NCBI GenBank assembly: GCA_025452255.1
Contig: CP104974.1
Coordinates: 3,450,156-3,514,155, forward strand
Direction of reading: 5' to 3'
DNA from: Devosia sp. A8/3-2
Lineage (GTDB): Bacteria; Pseudomonadota; Alphaproteobacteria; Rhizobiales; Devosiaceae
Length of the DNA: 64,000 nt
Under the pieces are notes generated by a model. That model was not told the origin of the DNA. It saw only the letters and a program-made list of their open reading frames with translations, and made no database searches. The position numbers and the translations under genes were made by a program. This document shows positions 8,126 through 16,480 of the stretch, piece after piece (within the stretch, counting starts at the first letter, position 1; each line of letters begins with the position of its first letter).

Positions 8126-9512
8126 GCTGCAATCCCAATCCATTCGGGCAGCGCCATCGGCAGCTGCGGGTTGTAATCGGGCCGATCACGGACCATGCCA
8201 CGCACATTGGCGCTCGACAGATCGGCCATATGGAGAACCATCGCGGCCGCCATGCGCTCGGCATCGGATTCCTTGCGGCGCAGGTTCGCCACTACGGCAC
8301 CCTCTGTTTCCGCTGCGATGAAATGAGCGTTGACGGTCTTGGTCTGGCCGAACCGCCAGAAGCGACGGATGGCCTGAAACACCTGCTCGAAGCTGTCGTT
8401 GAGGCCGACAAACCCGGTATCGGCACAGTGCTGGAAGTTGAGGCCGAACCCAGCGATCGTACTCTTGGTCACCAGCACGCGGATTTCGCCGGCCGAGAAC
8501 GCGATGATCTTGCGTTCCTTCTCGTCCTCGGCGTCCGATCCGCGCAGCTCTACGGCTCCGGGGATGGCCTTCGCCAATGCCTCGCTCTCGGAATTGAGAT
8601 TGCACCACCAAACGAAGGGGCGATCTGCCGGCGTGATCGACGCCGCCAGCGCCACGCGCTCGGCTACGGTATCGCGGCGCGCTGCGAGCCGCTCCTGCAT
8701 GGTCGTGGCTTCCATGGGGAACAGGAGGCCGGTGTCCATGCTGGGCGCGTATTCGGTGCGCACCAGTGCTGATGCTGCTTGAGCGCGGGCAGATCGTACC
8801 CAGTATTCTCATACCCAAGGTCAGACGGCTTGCGCAGCATCACTGCCCGAGACGCCATCCATTTCCAGAAAGCATCCTCGGCATGGCCCTTGAGGCGCCA
8901 TTTCTGTGTGTCGCCGCCGTCGTGAACAAAGAAGCTGGCGAGCATGTCGGTATACGACATGATGCCGAGGAATTCGGCGTGATTGCCCAGCTCCATGAAG
9001 TCGTTCGGCGCCGGCGTTGCCGTGGCGGCCAGCCGGAATGCGACGGTGGCGCAGTCCTCGATCAGCTTAGTCCGATAGTGGCCGTTGGTGCTTTTGAGGA
9101 TCGAGCTTTCGTCGAGCACCACGCCGCCGAACAGCGACAAATCAAAGTGCTCGATCTTCTGGTAATTGGTGACATTGATGCCGTGACGAACTTCGGACTG
9201 GTCTTTCACCAGCCGGGCGACCAGCCCGAACTTTTCGGCCTCGCGGATATGCTGCGCCGATACCGCCAACAGGGCGAAGATCAGAACGGGCTTATCGGTA
9301 TAGGCAGCGACGGCATCGGCCCACACCAGCTCCATGGCAGTCTTCCCGAGGCCGGTGCCGGCGAAGATCGCGGCGCGACCGCGGCGCAATGCCCAAGCAA
9401 CGATATCGGCCTGATGCGGAAACAGGAACTCGGGCAGCGCGGGCACAGCGTCCATGCCGGTATCAGGGTCAACCGGGCGCTTGGCGGCAAGGAAATCAGC
9501 GTAGTCGATCAT
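8122..9512 (-). CDS. Phage DEAD/SNF2-type helicase (frame broken near 8765)
   Basis: Joined length about 460 residues. The N-terminal frame from ATG 9512 has FPHQADIVAWALRRG, Walker A GTGLGKTAME and the DEAD-box equivalent LDESS, then motif III-like AATATPAPND. After the break near 8765 the C-terminal frame carries FVWWCNLNSE, AGFGLNFQHC and the motif VI-like QAIRRFWRFGQTK. This is a superfamily 2 helicase/translocase of SNF2 style. It is packed between small genes and a DNA methyltransferase with four-base overlaps, fitting a role in phage replication or remodelling. Confidence 0.82.
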
Positions 9513-9670
9513 CCCCTATCCCCCTTCGCTTCCTTGGCCTTCACCTCAGCAATGAGAGCGGCAGTGGTGCGGGCCTTCTGGTTGTCTGCGAAGATATGTT
9601 CTTCGGTTGCGTGCTTGCGGTGAGGATGGGGCGCGGCGATCTTGGCGAGGATTTCAGTGTTGATGGACAT
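9509..9670 (-). CDS. Small phage protein (53 residues)
   Basis: ATG 9670 to TGA 9509, overlapping the helicase start by four bases. The sequence is charged and helical, with many Ala and Lys residues. No family recognised. The overlap with the helicase start, and the neighbouring gene beginning just two bases upstream, support a real gene. Confidence 0.55.
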   Translation of the reverse strand: MSINTEILAKIAAPHPHRKHATEEHIFADNQKARTTAALIAEVKAKEAKGDRG

Positions 9671-9672
9671 GG

Positions 9673-9918
9673 CTATGCCGACCGTGCGAGCCCCTTGGCC
9701 CGCTGTTTGGCGCCGATGTGGGGCATGTACTTGGAGCGGGCGGGGTTACGATCTGCCATGTCGATCAGTTGGGCGGTTCGCAGGCCGACCTTGACGTTCG
9801 CGTTGGCCACGCGCTTGGGGCCATTGTAGTCCTGCCACGTCGCGTCAAAGCCATTCGCTACGAGGCTGCGATACTCTGCGCGCCGTGCCTGCCGGTAAGT
9901 CGATGCGTGTCGTGCCAT
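9673..9918 (-). CDS. Small basic phage protein of unknown function
   Basis: Eighty-one residues, rich in Arg and Ala, ending two bases before the next gene's start. It starts at ATG 9918 with AGGAGTCC-like purines upstream. The middle (RVANANVKVGLRTAQL) looks helical. No domain recognised. Confidence 0.55.
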   Translation of the reverse strand: MARHASTYRQARRAEYRSLVANGFDATWQDYNGPKRVANANVKVGLRTAQLIDMADRNPARSKYMPHIGAKQRAKGLARSA

Positions 9919-9949
9919 GTTTCAGGACTCCTTGGTTTTGTCGGTTGGT

Positions 9950-10324
9950 TCAGTCGGTTGGTTGGGACGGCGTGAGCGCTTTCGAGCCCTTCGCCGCTCC
10001 CAGAAGAGCCTCAGCCTCATCAACAAGAGCGAGGCCAGACGCCGACACGGCGATGGCCTTGGTAACTGCGATTTCATGGGCAAGGCGGGCCTCCTGACTG
10101 TGGATTTCGGCCGCAACAGCCATTTCCAGTTTTTTGTAGAGATCGGCCCAGATGCGCTTTGGCTTGCGGTATCGAAGCGCCCATAAGGCTTGTTCTGGCA
10201 GTTTGTGCTTGCGAGCCGCGCGGGCGCGGGCAGCGTCAATCGTATCGCCGGGGCCGCGATGTTCGCGCCTCACCAGCAGATCGGCCCAAGTAGCGGCCTC
10301 ATCGACAACCGACATGTCAGTCAT
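9950..10324 (-). CDS. Phage protein of unknown function
   Basis: 124 residues from ATG 10324; an alternative ATG at 10360 would add 12 residues. The N-terminal half contains WADLLVRREHRGPGDTIDAA, then a helical region with WALRYRKPKRIWADLY that could be a DNA-binding helix pair. The C-terminal half is Ala-rich and helical. It is the first clear member of the helicase/methyltransferase run. Confidence 0.6.
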   Translation of the reverse strand: MTDMSVVDEAATWADLLVRREHRGPGDTIDAARARAARKHKLPEQALWALRYRKPKRIWADLYKKLEMAVAAEIHSQEARLAHEIAVTKAIAVSASGLALVDEAEALLGAAKGSKALTPSQPTD

Positions 10325-10442
10325 TTGCTTTTGCTCCGGGAGCAAAGGATCGTTTCGCATGCGTCAATCCGTTCTCGTTAGGGTCAATCCCAACAGAGAC
10401 GGCAGACGACGAAAGGCGATTGGTTAGATGATGGATTTCCAC
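10317..10442 (-). CDS. Possible 41-residue frame with GTG start
   Basis: GTG at 10442, stop at 10317, overlapping the next gene's start by eight bases. The sequence is polar and has no recognised motif. There is no strong ribosome-binding site. Listed because it fills the gap and shows the overlap habit of this phage. Confidence 0.3.
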   Translation of the reverse strand: MEIHHLTNRLSSSAVSVGIDPNENGLTHAKRSFAPGAKAND

Positions 10443-10884
10443 GATAGCGACTTGGTAAGGCGGCTTGTCGCGGAGGGATTGACGGGACGCGTTGGCGCGC
10501 GAACCGGCTATGGAATTAAAGGCCCCGCGAGCAGCACGGATGCGCTCTGCGGGGAGTTGAGGCCGATGCCCGGGAGGGTATCGAGTACCGGCCTACGGCT
10601 GTGAGGGGAGATACCCGCAGCCGATCTGCAATGGGAAAGGACCGGGGTAACGTCACCCCGGCAAGTTTTGCGGAGCCTTGGAGTGAACCCAGCCCGGAGC
10701 GTCACATCTGGCCTGTCCTGCACGTGAACAACGGCAAGTGCGAGCCGACACAGCCCCAAAGCGAGCGATTGCCCCCGCTCGGTGTCGGTTCCCATTTGAC
10801 GTTGATTTGGTCGCGATGACGATTTGGCCGTGGCCGAAGCCGCCGACCGTTCGCCCGCAATGGTTGAAGGGAATACCAAGGCCA
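10443..10884. other. Stretch of about 440 bases with no convincing gene
   Basis: Frames are open on both strands but none gives a protein-like sequence, and no ribosome-binding site matches a start. GC-rich inverted repeats are present, for example around 10650-10662 (CGGGGTAAC/GTCACCCCG). It may hold a frame-shifted small gene after the C5 methyltransferase (an ATG overlaps that gene's stop on the minus strand), or a structured or origin-like region. I cannot choose between these. Confidence 0.4.
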
Positions 10885-11565
10885 TCAGGCGGCACTCCGA
10901 AGAGCATCGGCGGCAATGGTGCGCAGGACAGCATCAACGAGGCCATCAGCGATGCCCGGATATGTCCTGGCCCGGTCGGCACTGCGGGACGCCGAAGGCC
11001 CTAGGCGATTCTGCCCGCTGTCAGTCTGGTTGGACCACCGCTCGACAATCTTGCCTGAGCCGATTGGCCATTCCACCAGCCTGCCGGGGCATCGGGCCGC
11101 TGGGTCGATACGGATTGGATTGATGCCGCGGAACCACCAGCAGGTAGCTTTGCTGGCATCGTCGCCAAGTTCATAGGGCTGGACGATCTGGCTCGCCTTC
11201 CCAAGATTTTCAGGACGGGAAAGAATGCCAACCGAATTCTCAACGGCCACCCGCTCAATTGGCGCATTCCACAGGGCGATGGCAAACGTCAGCGCTTCTG
11301 CCGTCAGTTCAGCACGGGGCCGGCCGTCCACCATCTTGCCGCGAGCATTCCAGTGAAGGCCGGAGCCGCACAGGAACCGGCATTCCGGATGGGCAATCAT
11401 GCCGCCCCAGCCGTGATTAAGGATGGTCATCACATCGGCTTGGATATGGAAACGCGAACCGTCCTCTGCCGGCTTGATATCGCACGACCGGGCATTGACG
11501 CCCCGGTCACGCAGCCGAGCGCGGATGGCTCCGGAACATTCACAGGCAACCAGCCAGTCGCTCAT
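10885..11565 (-). CDS. Phage C5-cytosine DNA methyltransferase-like protein
   Basis: 226 residues from ATG 11565, which overlaps a 28-residue gene by four bases. The N-terminus WLVACECSGAIRARLRDRG is AdoMet motif I of compact phage Dcm-like enzymes. AHPECRFLCGSG stands where the catalytic P-C loop lies (HPPC in relatives; here H-P-E-C keeps the Cys). VAVENSVGIL corresponds to the E-N-P motif IV, with Ser replacing Pro. The family is known from many proteobacterial phages. The substituted prolines make activity less certain than the fold. Confidence 0.75.
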   Translation of the reverse strand: MSDWLVACECSGAIRARLRDRGVNARSCDIKPAEDGSRFHIQADVMTILNHGWGGMIAHPECRFLCGSGLHWNARGKMVDGRPRAELTAEALTFAIALWNAPIERVAVENSVGILSRPENLGKASQIVQPYELGDDASKATCWWFRGINPIRIDPAARCPGRLVEWPIGSGKIVERWSNQTDSGQNRLGPSASRSADRARTYPGIADGLVDAVLRTIAADALRSAA

Positions 11566-11648
11566 GCCATCCCCCACCAAACAGCAAGGTCAGGAGCGGC
11601 AAGGATGACCAGGAACAGGACGCCGGCAATGGTGAGAGCTTTTCCCAT
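11562..11648 (-). CDS. 28-residue single-pass membrane peptide
   Basis: ATG 11648 to TGA 11562. Residues 5-20 form one hydrophobic helix. Its stop overlaps the C5 methyltransferase start and its start overlaps the likely stop of the gene before it. Function unknown; too short for automated gene finders. Confidence 0.45.
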   Translation of the reverse strand: MGKALTIAGVLFLVILAAPDLAVWWGMA

Positions 11649-11814
11649 CATAGCCCCGCCCCCAGCAGCAGAGCGCGGCCCGGACAATCCCAGCCAAAGC
11701 CTGAAAGCCAAGGATGGCTACAGCCCATGCAGCAATGCCAAAGGCCAATGCGTACAAGATCGGACGGCTATCGAAAGAGCCACGGCGGCGGGTATGGGGA
11801 ATGGTGCAGGTCAT
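11648..11814 (-). CDS. Small phage membrane protein (frame broken near 11670)
   Basis: Begins at ATG 11814 with a short basic N-terminus, then one long hydrophobic segment (ILYALAFGIAAWAVAILG). The frame as read continues without sense into the next genes. A one-base change near 11670 gives a short ending ALLLGAGL and a stop at 11648-11650 that overlaps the next start, as elsewhere in this operon. A membrane role is all that can be said. Confidence 0.45.
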
Positions 11815-12083
11815 GCGGCCCTCACGTGCGCGACACGCGCGAGGGCTGCACGGTACAGTTCGATCATCATTTCGGTTTCCTCGTTTTCCGCGACCTTTTG
11901 GGCGTCCTGAGCTTCACGCTCACGGCGGAATGCGGCGCGGGTGATCTTGGGATCGAGGCCAGCCGATTTCAGCTCGGCCATCAGTTCCTTGGCGTCCTCA
12001 GACGCGGCCTCTTTGGCTTCCTCGATCAGGAGCCAGCGGCGATACCCAGATTGAATGATTTCGTCGGCAACGTTGTCGCTCAT
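11811..12083 (-). CDS. GapR-like (DUF2312) DNA-binding protein, phage-borne
   Basis: Ninety residues. The core IEEAKEAASEDAKELMAELKS followed by GLDPKITRAAFRRERE matches the DUF2312 pattern (L-E-E-E-K...I-A-E-D-I-K-E...A-K...G-F-D-x-K...). In Caulobacter, GapR is a nucleoid protein that clamps overtwisted DNA ahead of polymerases. Here the gene lies directly after cro and before the replication genes, so a role in phage replication or chromatin is plausible. Both ends overlap neighbours by four bases. Confidence 0.65.
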   Translation of the reverse strand: MSDNVADEIIQSGYRRWLLIEEAKEAASEDAKELMAELKSAGLDPKITRAAFRREREAQDAQKVAENEETEMMIELYRAALARVAHVRAA

Positions 12084-12321
12084 GGCGCTGCCGCCATCTC
12101 TGCGGCCGCTTCGGTTTTGGTGTGGCGGCGGCTAGAGCAAGGGTCGCCAAGGTGACGCCCTTAATCTTCCTTGCCTTCGCAGCGGACACCATTGCTGGCC
12201 AGTGGATCGGCGGAACTGAGTTCCGCCGTCGCATGGCCTTTGCCGTGCCGTATTGAATAGAAAGGTCACCTGCAAAAGCGGTGAGCGACGGCCAGAGATT
12301 TATGAAATCAGTGTGCGACAT
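12080..12321 (-). CDS. Cro-like transcriptional regulator (frame broken near 12125)
   Basis: Starts at ATG 12321 and is divergent from the CI-like repressor. Residues 5-50 resemble phage Cro/carph-isopro HTH proteins: INLWPSLTAFAGDL, then GTAKAMRRRNSVPPIHWP and a C-terminal GVTLATLA. A one-base shift near 12125 gives an Ala-rich ending and a stop at 12080-12082 overlapping the GapR-like start, so the true protein is about 80 residues. It probably represses or tunes the leftward early operon. Confidence 0.7.
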
Positions 12322-12375
12322 GTCGGTTAAGGTACATATCATACCCCACGCCGTCAAGCATAAAGGCATTACTTG

Positions 12376-12393
12376 TACCCCGTTCGTCGGGTA
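12376..12393. promoter_or_regulatory. Candidate operator between cro and cI
   Basis: The 83-base gap between the divergent Cro-like and CI-like starts must carry both early promoters. It contains the inverted repeat TACCC-8 bases-GGGTA, about 10 bases before the CI ATG at 12405. A second ATACCCC half-site lies near 12339. This spacing fits a repressor operator pair, but binding is inferred only from position and symmetry. Confidence 0.45.
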
Positions 12394-12404
12394 TTTTTCG
12401 TGCC

Positions 12405-13148
12405 ATGCTCAAAGACACTGAAAAACGAGAGCGCGAAGAACGCGCTGCGAGGCTCGTCAAAGCTCGCAAGGACGCCGGACACACAAGCGCCGTGGCGGCA
12501 GCGCGCAAGTTTGGCTGGAATGAGAACAGCTACAAGGCGCACGAGTCAGGGCGCAACGGGTTCGGCATTGCCGACGCTCGCGTTTACGCCGACGCCTTCC
12601 GCACCACGCCCGAATGGCTGAACTTTGGCGAGCGCGGCAGCGTTGTATCGTCTGAGCTGCGCCGGGTTCCGTCTGAACGGTTGCAGCCAGTGGTCGTCAA
12701 CGGAAAGGTAGCCGCTGGGCTATTCCGCGAAGTGGATGGATTTGATCAATCAGCGCCGGAACGGATATGGGAGGAAGCAGACCCTGAGTTCCCTGATGCC
12801 CGCCGTATGGCTTTTGATGTAGAAGGCGATAGCGTAAACGCGCTGAAGCCGCGCCCGATCTTCCCGGGTGACCGGCTGATCTGCGTATCATTCGAAGACG
12901 TAGCAGACCGCGTTCGCGTGCGAGACGGCATGGTTGTGGTAGTCGAACGCACTCGCGATGGCGGCCACACCCGAGAATGGTCTGTGAAGCAGATCGAGCT
13001 TTATGAGGACCGCATTGAGTTTCACCCTCGCTCCACCAATCCAACGTTCAAGCCCATCGTCGTGGAACGGGATGCGCAAGCCGATGATGGAACACGCATT
13101 GAGATCATCGCCTTGGTGCGCAGCGTGAAAAACACGATCACCTACTAG
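12405..13148 (+). CDS. CI/LexA-like prophage repressor (HTH + S24 peptidase)
   Basis: Intact, 247 residues. Residues about 12-75 form an HTH: ARKFGWNENSYKAHESGRNG. Residues about 120-240 are an S24 domain: FDVEGDSVNALKPRPIFPGD carries the catalytic Ser after GD, and a Lys lies in EWSVKQIELY where the general base is expected. The family holds lysogeny and is inactivated by RecA-stimulated self-cleavage. It is divergent from the Cro-like gene, which marks the immunity region. It should repress both early operons. Confidence 0.85.
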   Translation: MLKDTEKREREERAARLVKARKDAGHTSAVAAARKFGWNENSYKAHESGRNGFGIADARVYADAFRTTPEWLNFGERGSVVSSELRRVPSERLQPVVVNGKVAAGLFREVDGFDQSAPERIWEEADPEFPDARRMAFDVEGDSVNALKPRPIFPGDRLICVSFEDVADRVRVRDGMVVVVERTRDGGHTREWSVKQIELYEDRIEFHPRSTNPTFKPIVVERDAQADDGTRIEIIALVRSVKNTITY

Positions 13149-13390
13149 CCTTCCTCAAGCTCGCGCTCCAGCGTAACCCCCACCAGTTCACCAATAAGAC
13201 TTTCGCAGTGCCGGCACATGAACGGCACTGGGTTGTGCTCTAGCGCCTCTATGAACTCGTCCACGGTTGACGGTGCACCCTCTACCCTAGGTATGGGCAC
13301 GCGCTTGGTGCTCGACCGCTGGCAGTTTGCGCACTGGCAATGCACGAGGAACACCATCGTGCTCGCTGTTCCTTCAAACATTCTGTTCAC
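13145..13390 (-). CDS. Small Cys-pair (zinc-ribbon-like) protein
   Basis: Eighty-one residues with HCQCANCQRS near the N-terminus and FMCRHCESL near residue 58, giving two C-x-x-C knuckles as in a zinc ribbon. It faces the repressor gene tail to tail, with a four-base overlap of the stops. It could be a cargo gene expressed from the lysogen. No family name can be given; an unexpressed frame cannot be excluded. Confidence 0.5.
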   Translation of the reverse strand: MNRMFEGTASTMVFLVHCQCANCQRSSTKRVPIPRVEGAPSTVDEFIEALEHNPVPFMCRHCESLIGELVGVTLERELEEG

Positions 13391-13575
13391 CCTTTGTGCT
13401 CATCAGTCTTTATAGAGACTCAGACCGCCCGAAGAGTCGAGAGCGAATCAGCAGATCGTTAACATTTTAACGGAGGGTACAATTCGTATCTTTTCCGCTT
13501 GACGCCATCGGGTATGTTATGTACCTTGATCTCATCAACCAGCCGATGGCCCAGCCCGGCAATAAGGGGATTGAG

Positions 13576-14024
13576 ATGGCGTACAGCGACCAAACCACCG
13601 AGCAGGCGAACGAGCACCCTACCCTTGGCGCTGAGTACTTTGCCGCTCGTGATGCCGCAGAGGGCTTCCTTGCCCACTGGCAGCAAGAACATGCCGAGAA
13701 GTTGGCCGTCGAAATCGTCAAACCCCTGATCGACACGATCCAAGAGCGCGTGAACGACGCCTTTCGTGACTACTTGCTGAGCGATGCCGAGCAAAACCTT
13801 CAAGGCACGATGCGCGGCATGGTTGAGAGCAGCGTTCGCGCCCTGATCGGCGGCGAGAAGTGGGCCAACGTCAAATACATCGAATTCCCGTACCGCGAGG
13901 GCCAGAAGGTCCGCGAAACGCTCGCCAAGCTCTACAGCGACAAAATCAAGGACAGGCGCATTGCTGATCTCGAAAAGAGGTCGAGCGCCTGACCAAAGAC
14001 CTTCTCTGGCATCAAGCGCGTTGA
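13576..14024 (+). CDS. Phage early protein of unknown function (frame broken near 13975)
   Basis: First gene of the rightward arm. ATG 13576 is the likely start (an ATG at 13519 is also in frame). The sequence is charged and helical, with a conserved-looking block KWANVKYIEFPYREGQKVR. The frame as read stops at 13992. Adding one base in the GAAAAG-AGG run near 13975 yields a natural ending EVERLTKDLLWHQAR and a stop at 14022-14024. About 150 residues. Function unknown. Confidence 0.6.
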
Positions 14025-14036
14025 GCGGAGCCTGAC

Positions 14037-14498
14037 ATGACCACTTACCCAGCAATCGAAATCCGCGCCCGCAAAATCCATGCGACCCGCAAGGAAAACT
14101 ACGCCCGCAACTATCCGTGGGCTGGTGATCTGACCTTTGACGGTGGGGAGCGCGATTTCTGCATGGAGACTGCAAGGCTCGAACTGATCGAAGAAGATCG
14201 TGCCGCAGCCGTCGAAAGCGATCACGCCGCACAGCTTGCGGCGATGACCAACGAACAGCTCGACGCCAATATTGCCTTCTGCGATTTCGAGGCACAGGGC
14301 CGCTATCCCCGCGAGGTTCTGGATGCCGTACGCGCAGAGCGCCGCCTTTATGTGGCCGAGCAGTTCCGCCGCTCTGTGGCCGCTGGGGCCGAGCCACTCA
14401 ACACCGTGACCGGCATGCTCGCCAATTTCGTATCCCGCTCTACCGCGCTCGACAGCGTTCGTGAGGGTTCGGTTCACCAGATGGAGGCCGCAGAATAA
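14037..14498 (+). CDS. Phage protein of unknown function
   Basis: Intact, 153 residues, with the next gene starting on its stop (AATAATGG). The N-terminus is basic. The middle has an amphipathic acidic helix region (ETARLELIEEDRAAAVESD), and the C-terminal half is helical. No domain recognised. Confidence 0.6.
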   Translation: MTTYPAIEIRARKIHATRKENYARNYPWAGDLTFDGGERDFCMETARLELIEEDRAAAVESDHAAQLAAMTNEQLDANIAFCDFEAQGRYPREVLDAVRAERRLYVAEQFRRSVAAGAEPLNTVTGMLANFVSRSTALDSVREGSVHQMEAAE

Positions 14499-14785
14499 TG
14501 GACATTCAATCAATCGCATACGCTGACCAGCGGTCCAAGCATGTTGGCATCGGCATGGCCATTGCGGCAGGAATTATCCTGAGCTGCTGGGGCGATGAAG
14601 TTCAGGCGGCGGAAATCCTCGGTGCAGCTGGGCTGACGACCGTCAAGGCAATGCGCGATTGCGGCGTTGAAACCTACGATATCCGTCTTTGCGTTCCGGC
14701 CCTACGCACCTTTCATGAAAGAGAACGCGTCAGAGCTGCCCGCAAGTCCTCCCAACCTCTCCCCAGCAAGGGAGACGGGGAATGA
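14498..14785 (+). CDS. Phage protein of unknown function
   Basis: Ninety-five residues. It begins on the previous stop and overlaps the next gene by four bases. It has a hydrophobic stretch (GIGMAIAAGIILSCWG) near residues 17-32, then a mixed C-terminus. Could be membrane-associated; no family recognised. Confidence 0.55.
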   Translation: MDIQSIAYADQRSKHVGIGMAIAAGIILSCWGDEVQAAEILGAAGLTTVKAMRDCGVETYDIRLCVPALRTFHERERVRAARKSSQPLPSKGDGE

Positions 14786-15165
14786 GCGAGCTTCTCCCCT
14801 GCCCGTTCTGTGGCGGCGCCGTTTTCCTTGAGCGGCCTACCGAGCGCCCGCTTCATTCACCGCCCGACGAATGGTGGGGCGTAGTATGCCGAAATACCGA
14901 AAACCTAGGAGGAACTTGCGCGATCCAGCAGCGTCCTTCGCGGACCAAGGAAGCGGCTATCGATCGCTGGAACACTCGTGCAGACGTTTCCTCCCAAGCC
15001 GAAATAGAGAGGCTGAGGACGGCGCTGAGCAAAATGGCGAATGAGGTTTTCGGACTGTCGGTCTTCGAGGTCGAACTCCGCTCAGTGATGGGCAACACGA
15101 ATTGGAGTGTTCTTCGGCAACGCGCTGAGGAAGCCCGCGCCGCTCTCTCAGGGAGCAAGGAATAA
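14782..15165 (+). CDS. Lar-like restriction alleviation protein with coiled C-terminus
   Basis: 127 residues. The N-terminal about 65 residues match the Lar family: LLPCPFCGG, then WWGVVCRN, and the closing EAAIDRWNTR. The Rac prophage Lar protein alleviates type I restriction by promoting modification. The C-terminal half (IERLRTALSKM onward) is helical and charged. A second Lar-like gene lies at 18520. Confidence 0.7.
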   Translation: MSELLPCPFCGGAVFLERPTERPLHSPPDEWWGVVCRNTENLGGTCAIQQRPSRTKEAAIDRWNTRADVSSQAEIERLRTALSKMANEVFGLSVFEVELRSVMGNTNWSVLRQRAEEARAALSGSKE

Positions 15166-15368
15166 TGGGCCGCTCCGGGGAAGTAACAGACTTCGACCAC
15201 GCGACCGACGCCCAACTCGTGGAACTTTTCGGCCTCGATACGGAAGATGAGCTCTACACCAATGTCATGGGCGGTAAAGCGTTTATCGTGGTCTGCGATG
15301 GCATGTGGGTGAAGGCGTACGAGGCCACCAAGTGGGAGTTCCGGTCGATGGAGCATGTGTTCCCATGA
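15165..15368 (+). CDS. Small acidic phage protein
   Basis: Sixty-seven residues. The start overlaps the preceding stop by one base (TAATG) and its stop overlaps a following ATG by four bases. The segment AFIVVCDGMWVKAYEATKWE looks like a small beta-rich domain. Function unknown. Confidence 0.55.
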   Translation: MGRSGEVTDFDHATDAQLVELFGLDTEDELYTNVMGGKAFIVVCDGMWVKAYEATKWEFRSMEHVFP

Positions 15369-15715
15369 CCCTCTCCACTTACCCCATCAGCAACGGCCTC
15401 CCTGCTTTCAACTTAGGCCACTCATTCTTGGAATACGCAATTCAGAGAGAAATGAAGATGGCAAGCATCAAGGAAAACCTGATCGCAGCGCAGGCGCTGA
15501 TCGATACGCCGGAGAAGTTCGACGAGGCGGGGATTATCACCCCTCTGCTTTCAGGCGGCGTGTCCATAGCAATGTTCAACCAAATGCGGGGAGCGCTGCT
15601 CAGCGTCACCGATGGCTCAACCGACCGAATAGCGATCTGGGTTCGAGACAAGCCCCACGCCGAGATAATGGCCATGTTCAACCGCGCCATTGATGCGCAG
15701 GACGAGGTGGCGTGA
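15365..15715 (+). CDS. Phage protein of unknown function (start uncertain)
   Basis: ATG 15365 overlaps the previous stop (ATGA) and gives 116 residues; internal ATGs at 15452 and 15458 have purine-rich GAGAGAA upstream and would give the more ordinary N-terminus ASIKENLIAAQAL. The core (FDEAGIITPLLSGGVSIAMF) and the acidic end are predicted helical. No family recognised. Confidence 0.5.
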   Translation: MTLSTYPISNGLPAFNLGHSFLEYAIQREMKMASIKENLIAAQALIDTPEKFDEAGIITPLLSGGVSIAMFNQMRGALLSVTDGSTDRIAIWVRDKPHAEIMAMFNRAIDAQDEVA

Positions 15716-15816
15716 TGCCGATCCGTGCCCAGTTACTTGAAACCGCACAAATCCTCGCCCTCTTTGTAGTGGCGTTCCCCGTTCTTTTTCAGCTTGCGCA
15801 CTGGCTGCGCGGATAG
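15715..15816 (+). CDS. 33-residue membrane peptide
   Basis: ATG 15715 overlaps the previous stop (TGATG); stop at 15814-15816. Residues 10-30 form one hydrophobic helix followed by HWLRG. It lies immediately before the recombination ATPase. Function unknown. Confidence 0.45.
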   Translation: MPIRAQLLETAQILALFVVAFPVLFQLAHWLRG

Positions 15817-15824
15817 GAGCCGAC

Positions 15825-16480
15825 ATGTCTTTGAAAATCACCCGTGCCGCTGACCCCATTAAAGTCGAACGCTTGAACATGGTCATCTATGGCCCCCGTG
15901 TATCGTAAAAACCTCGCTCGCTTTCAGCGCCGCCGATCCGCTGTTGCTGGACTTCGATAACGGAAGCCATCGCGCAGCCAACCGCAAGGATGTGGTTCGG
16001 GTCAATGAATGGGGCGATGTTGCCGGAATGACTGGCGATGACCTGGCTCCCTTCAAGACGGTCATCGTGGACACTGCTGGCCGCGCCCTCGATACGCTTA
16101 CCGCCGACATTATCCGGATCAACCCGAAGCATGGGCGCGGCGGGGCCTTGACGCTTCAGGGCTATGGCGAACTCAAGTCGCGGTTCGGCTCCTTCCTCAA
16201 GATGCTGAACAGCTTCGGCAAGGACGTGGTCCTGATCGCTCACATGGACGAACAGCGCAACAGCGATGACGTTGTGGAGCGCCTTGACGTGCAGGGCGGC
16301 TCTAAGGGCGAGATTTACAAGAGCGCCGACGCCATGGGCCGGCTGGTCATAGTCAATGGCCAGCGCTGGTTGCGCTTCTCCCCCACTGATGCCGCATTTG
16401 GCAAAAACCCGGGACAACTGGAGCCCCTCGAAGTTCCGCATTTCGAGAGCCCAGAATTCGCCACGTTCTGGCCGGCGTGA
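15825..16480 (+). CDS. Phage RecA-like ATPase, Sak4/AAA_24 type (frame broken near 15900)
   Basis: Starts at ATG 15825 after GGAGCCGAC. The opening frame reaches MVIYGPRVS and stops near 15907, exactly where a Walker A (G-P-P-G-x-G-K-T-S) belongs. The next frame resumes SFSAADPLLLDFDNG and has Walker B TVIVDTAGRALDTL and a sensor-like VVLIAHMDEQ. These are hallmarks of phage single-strand annealing ATPases of the Sak4 type, used in recombination and repair. At least two indels fall in the P-loop codons. Its partner is the PD-(D/E)XK exonuclease just downstream. Confidence 0.78.

Noticed and set aside
7046..8176. 376-residue plus-strand frame
   Set aside because: Antisense of the DNA methyltransferase and the DnaA-like gene; no motif and no ribosome-binding site.
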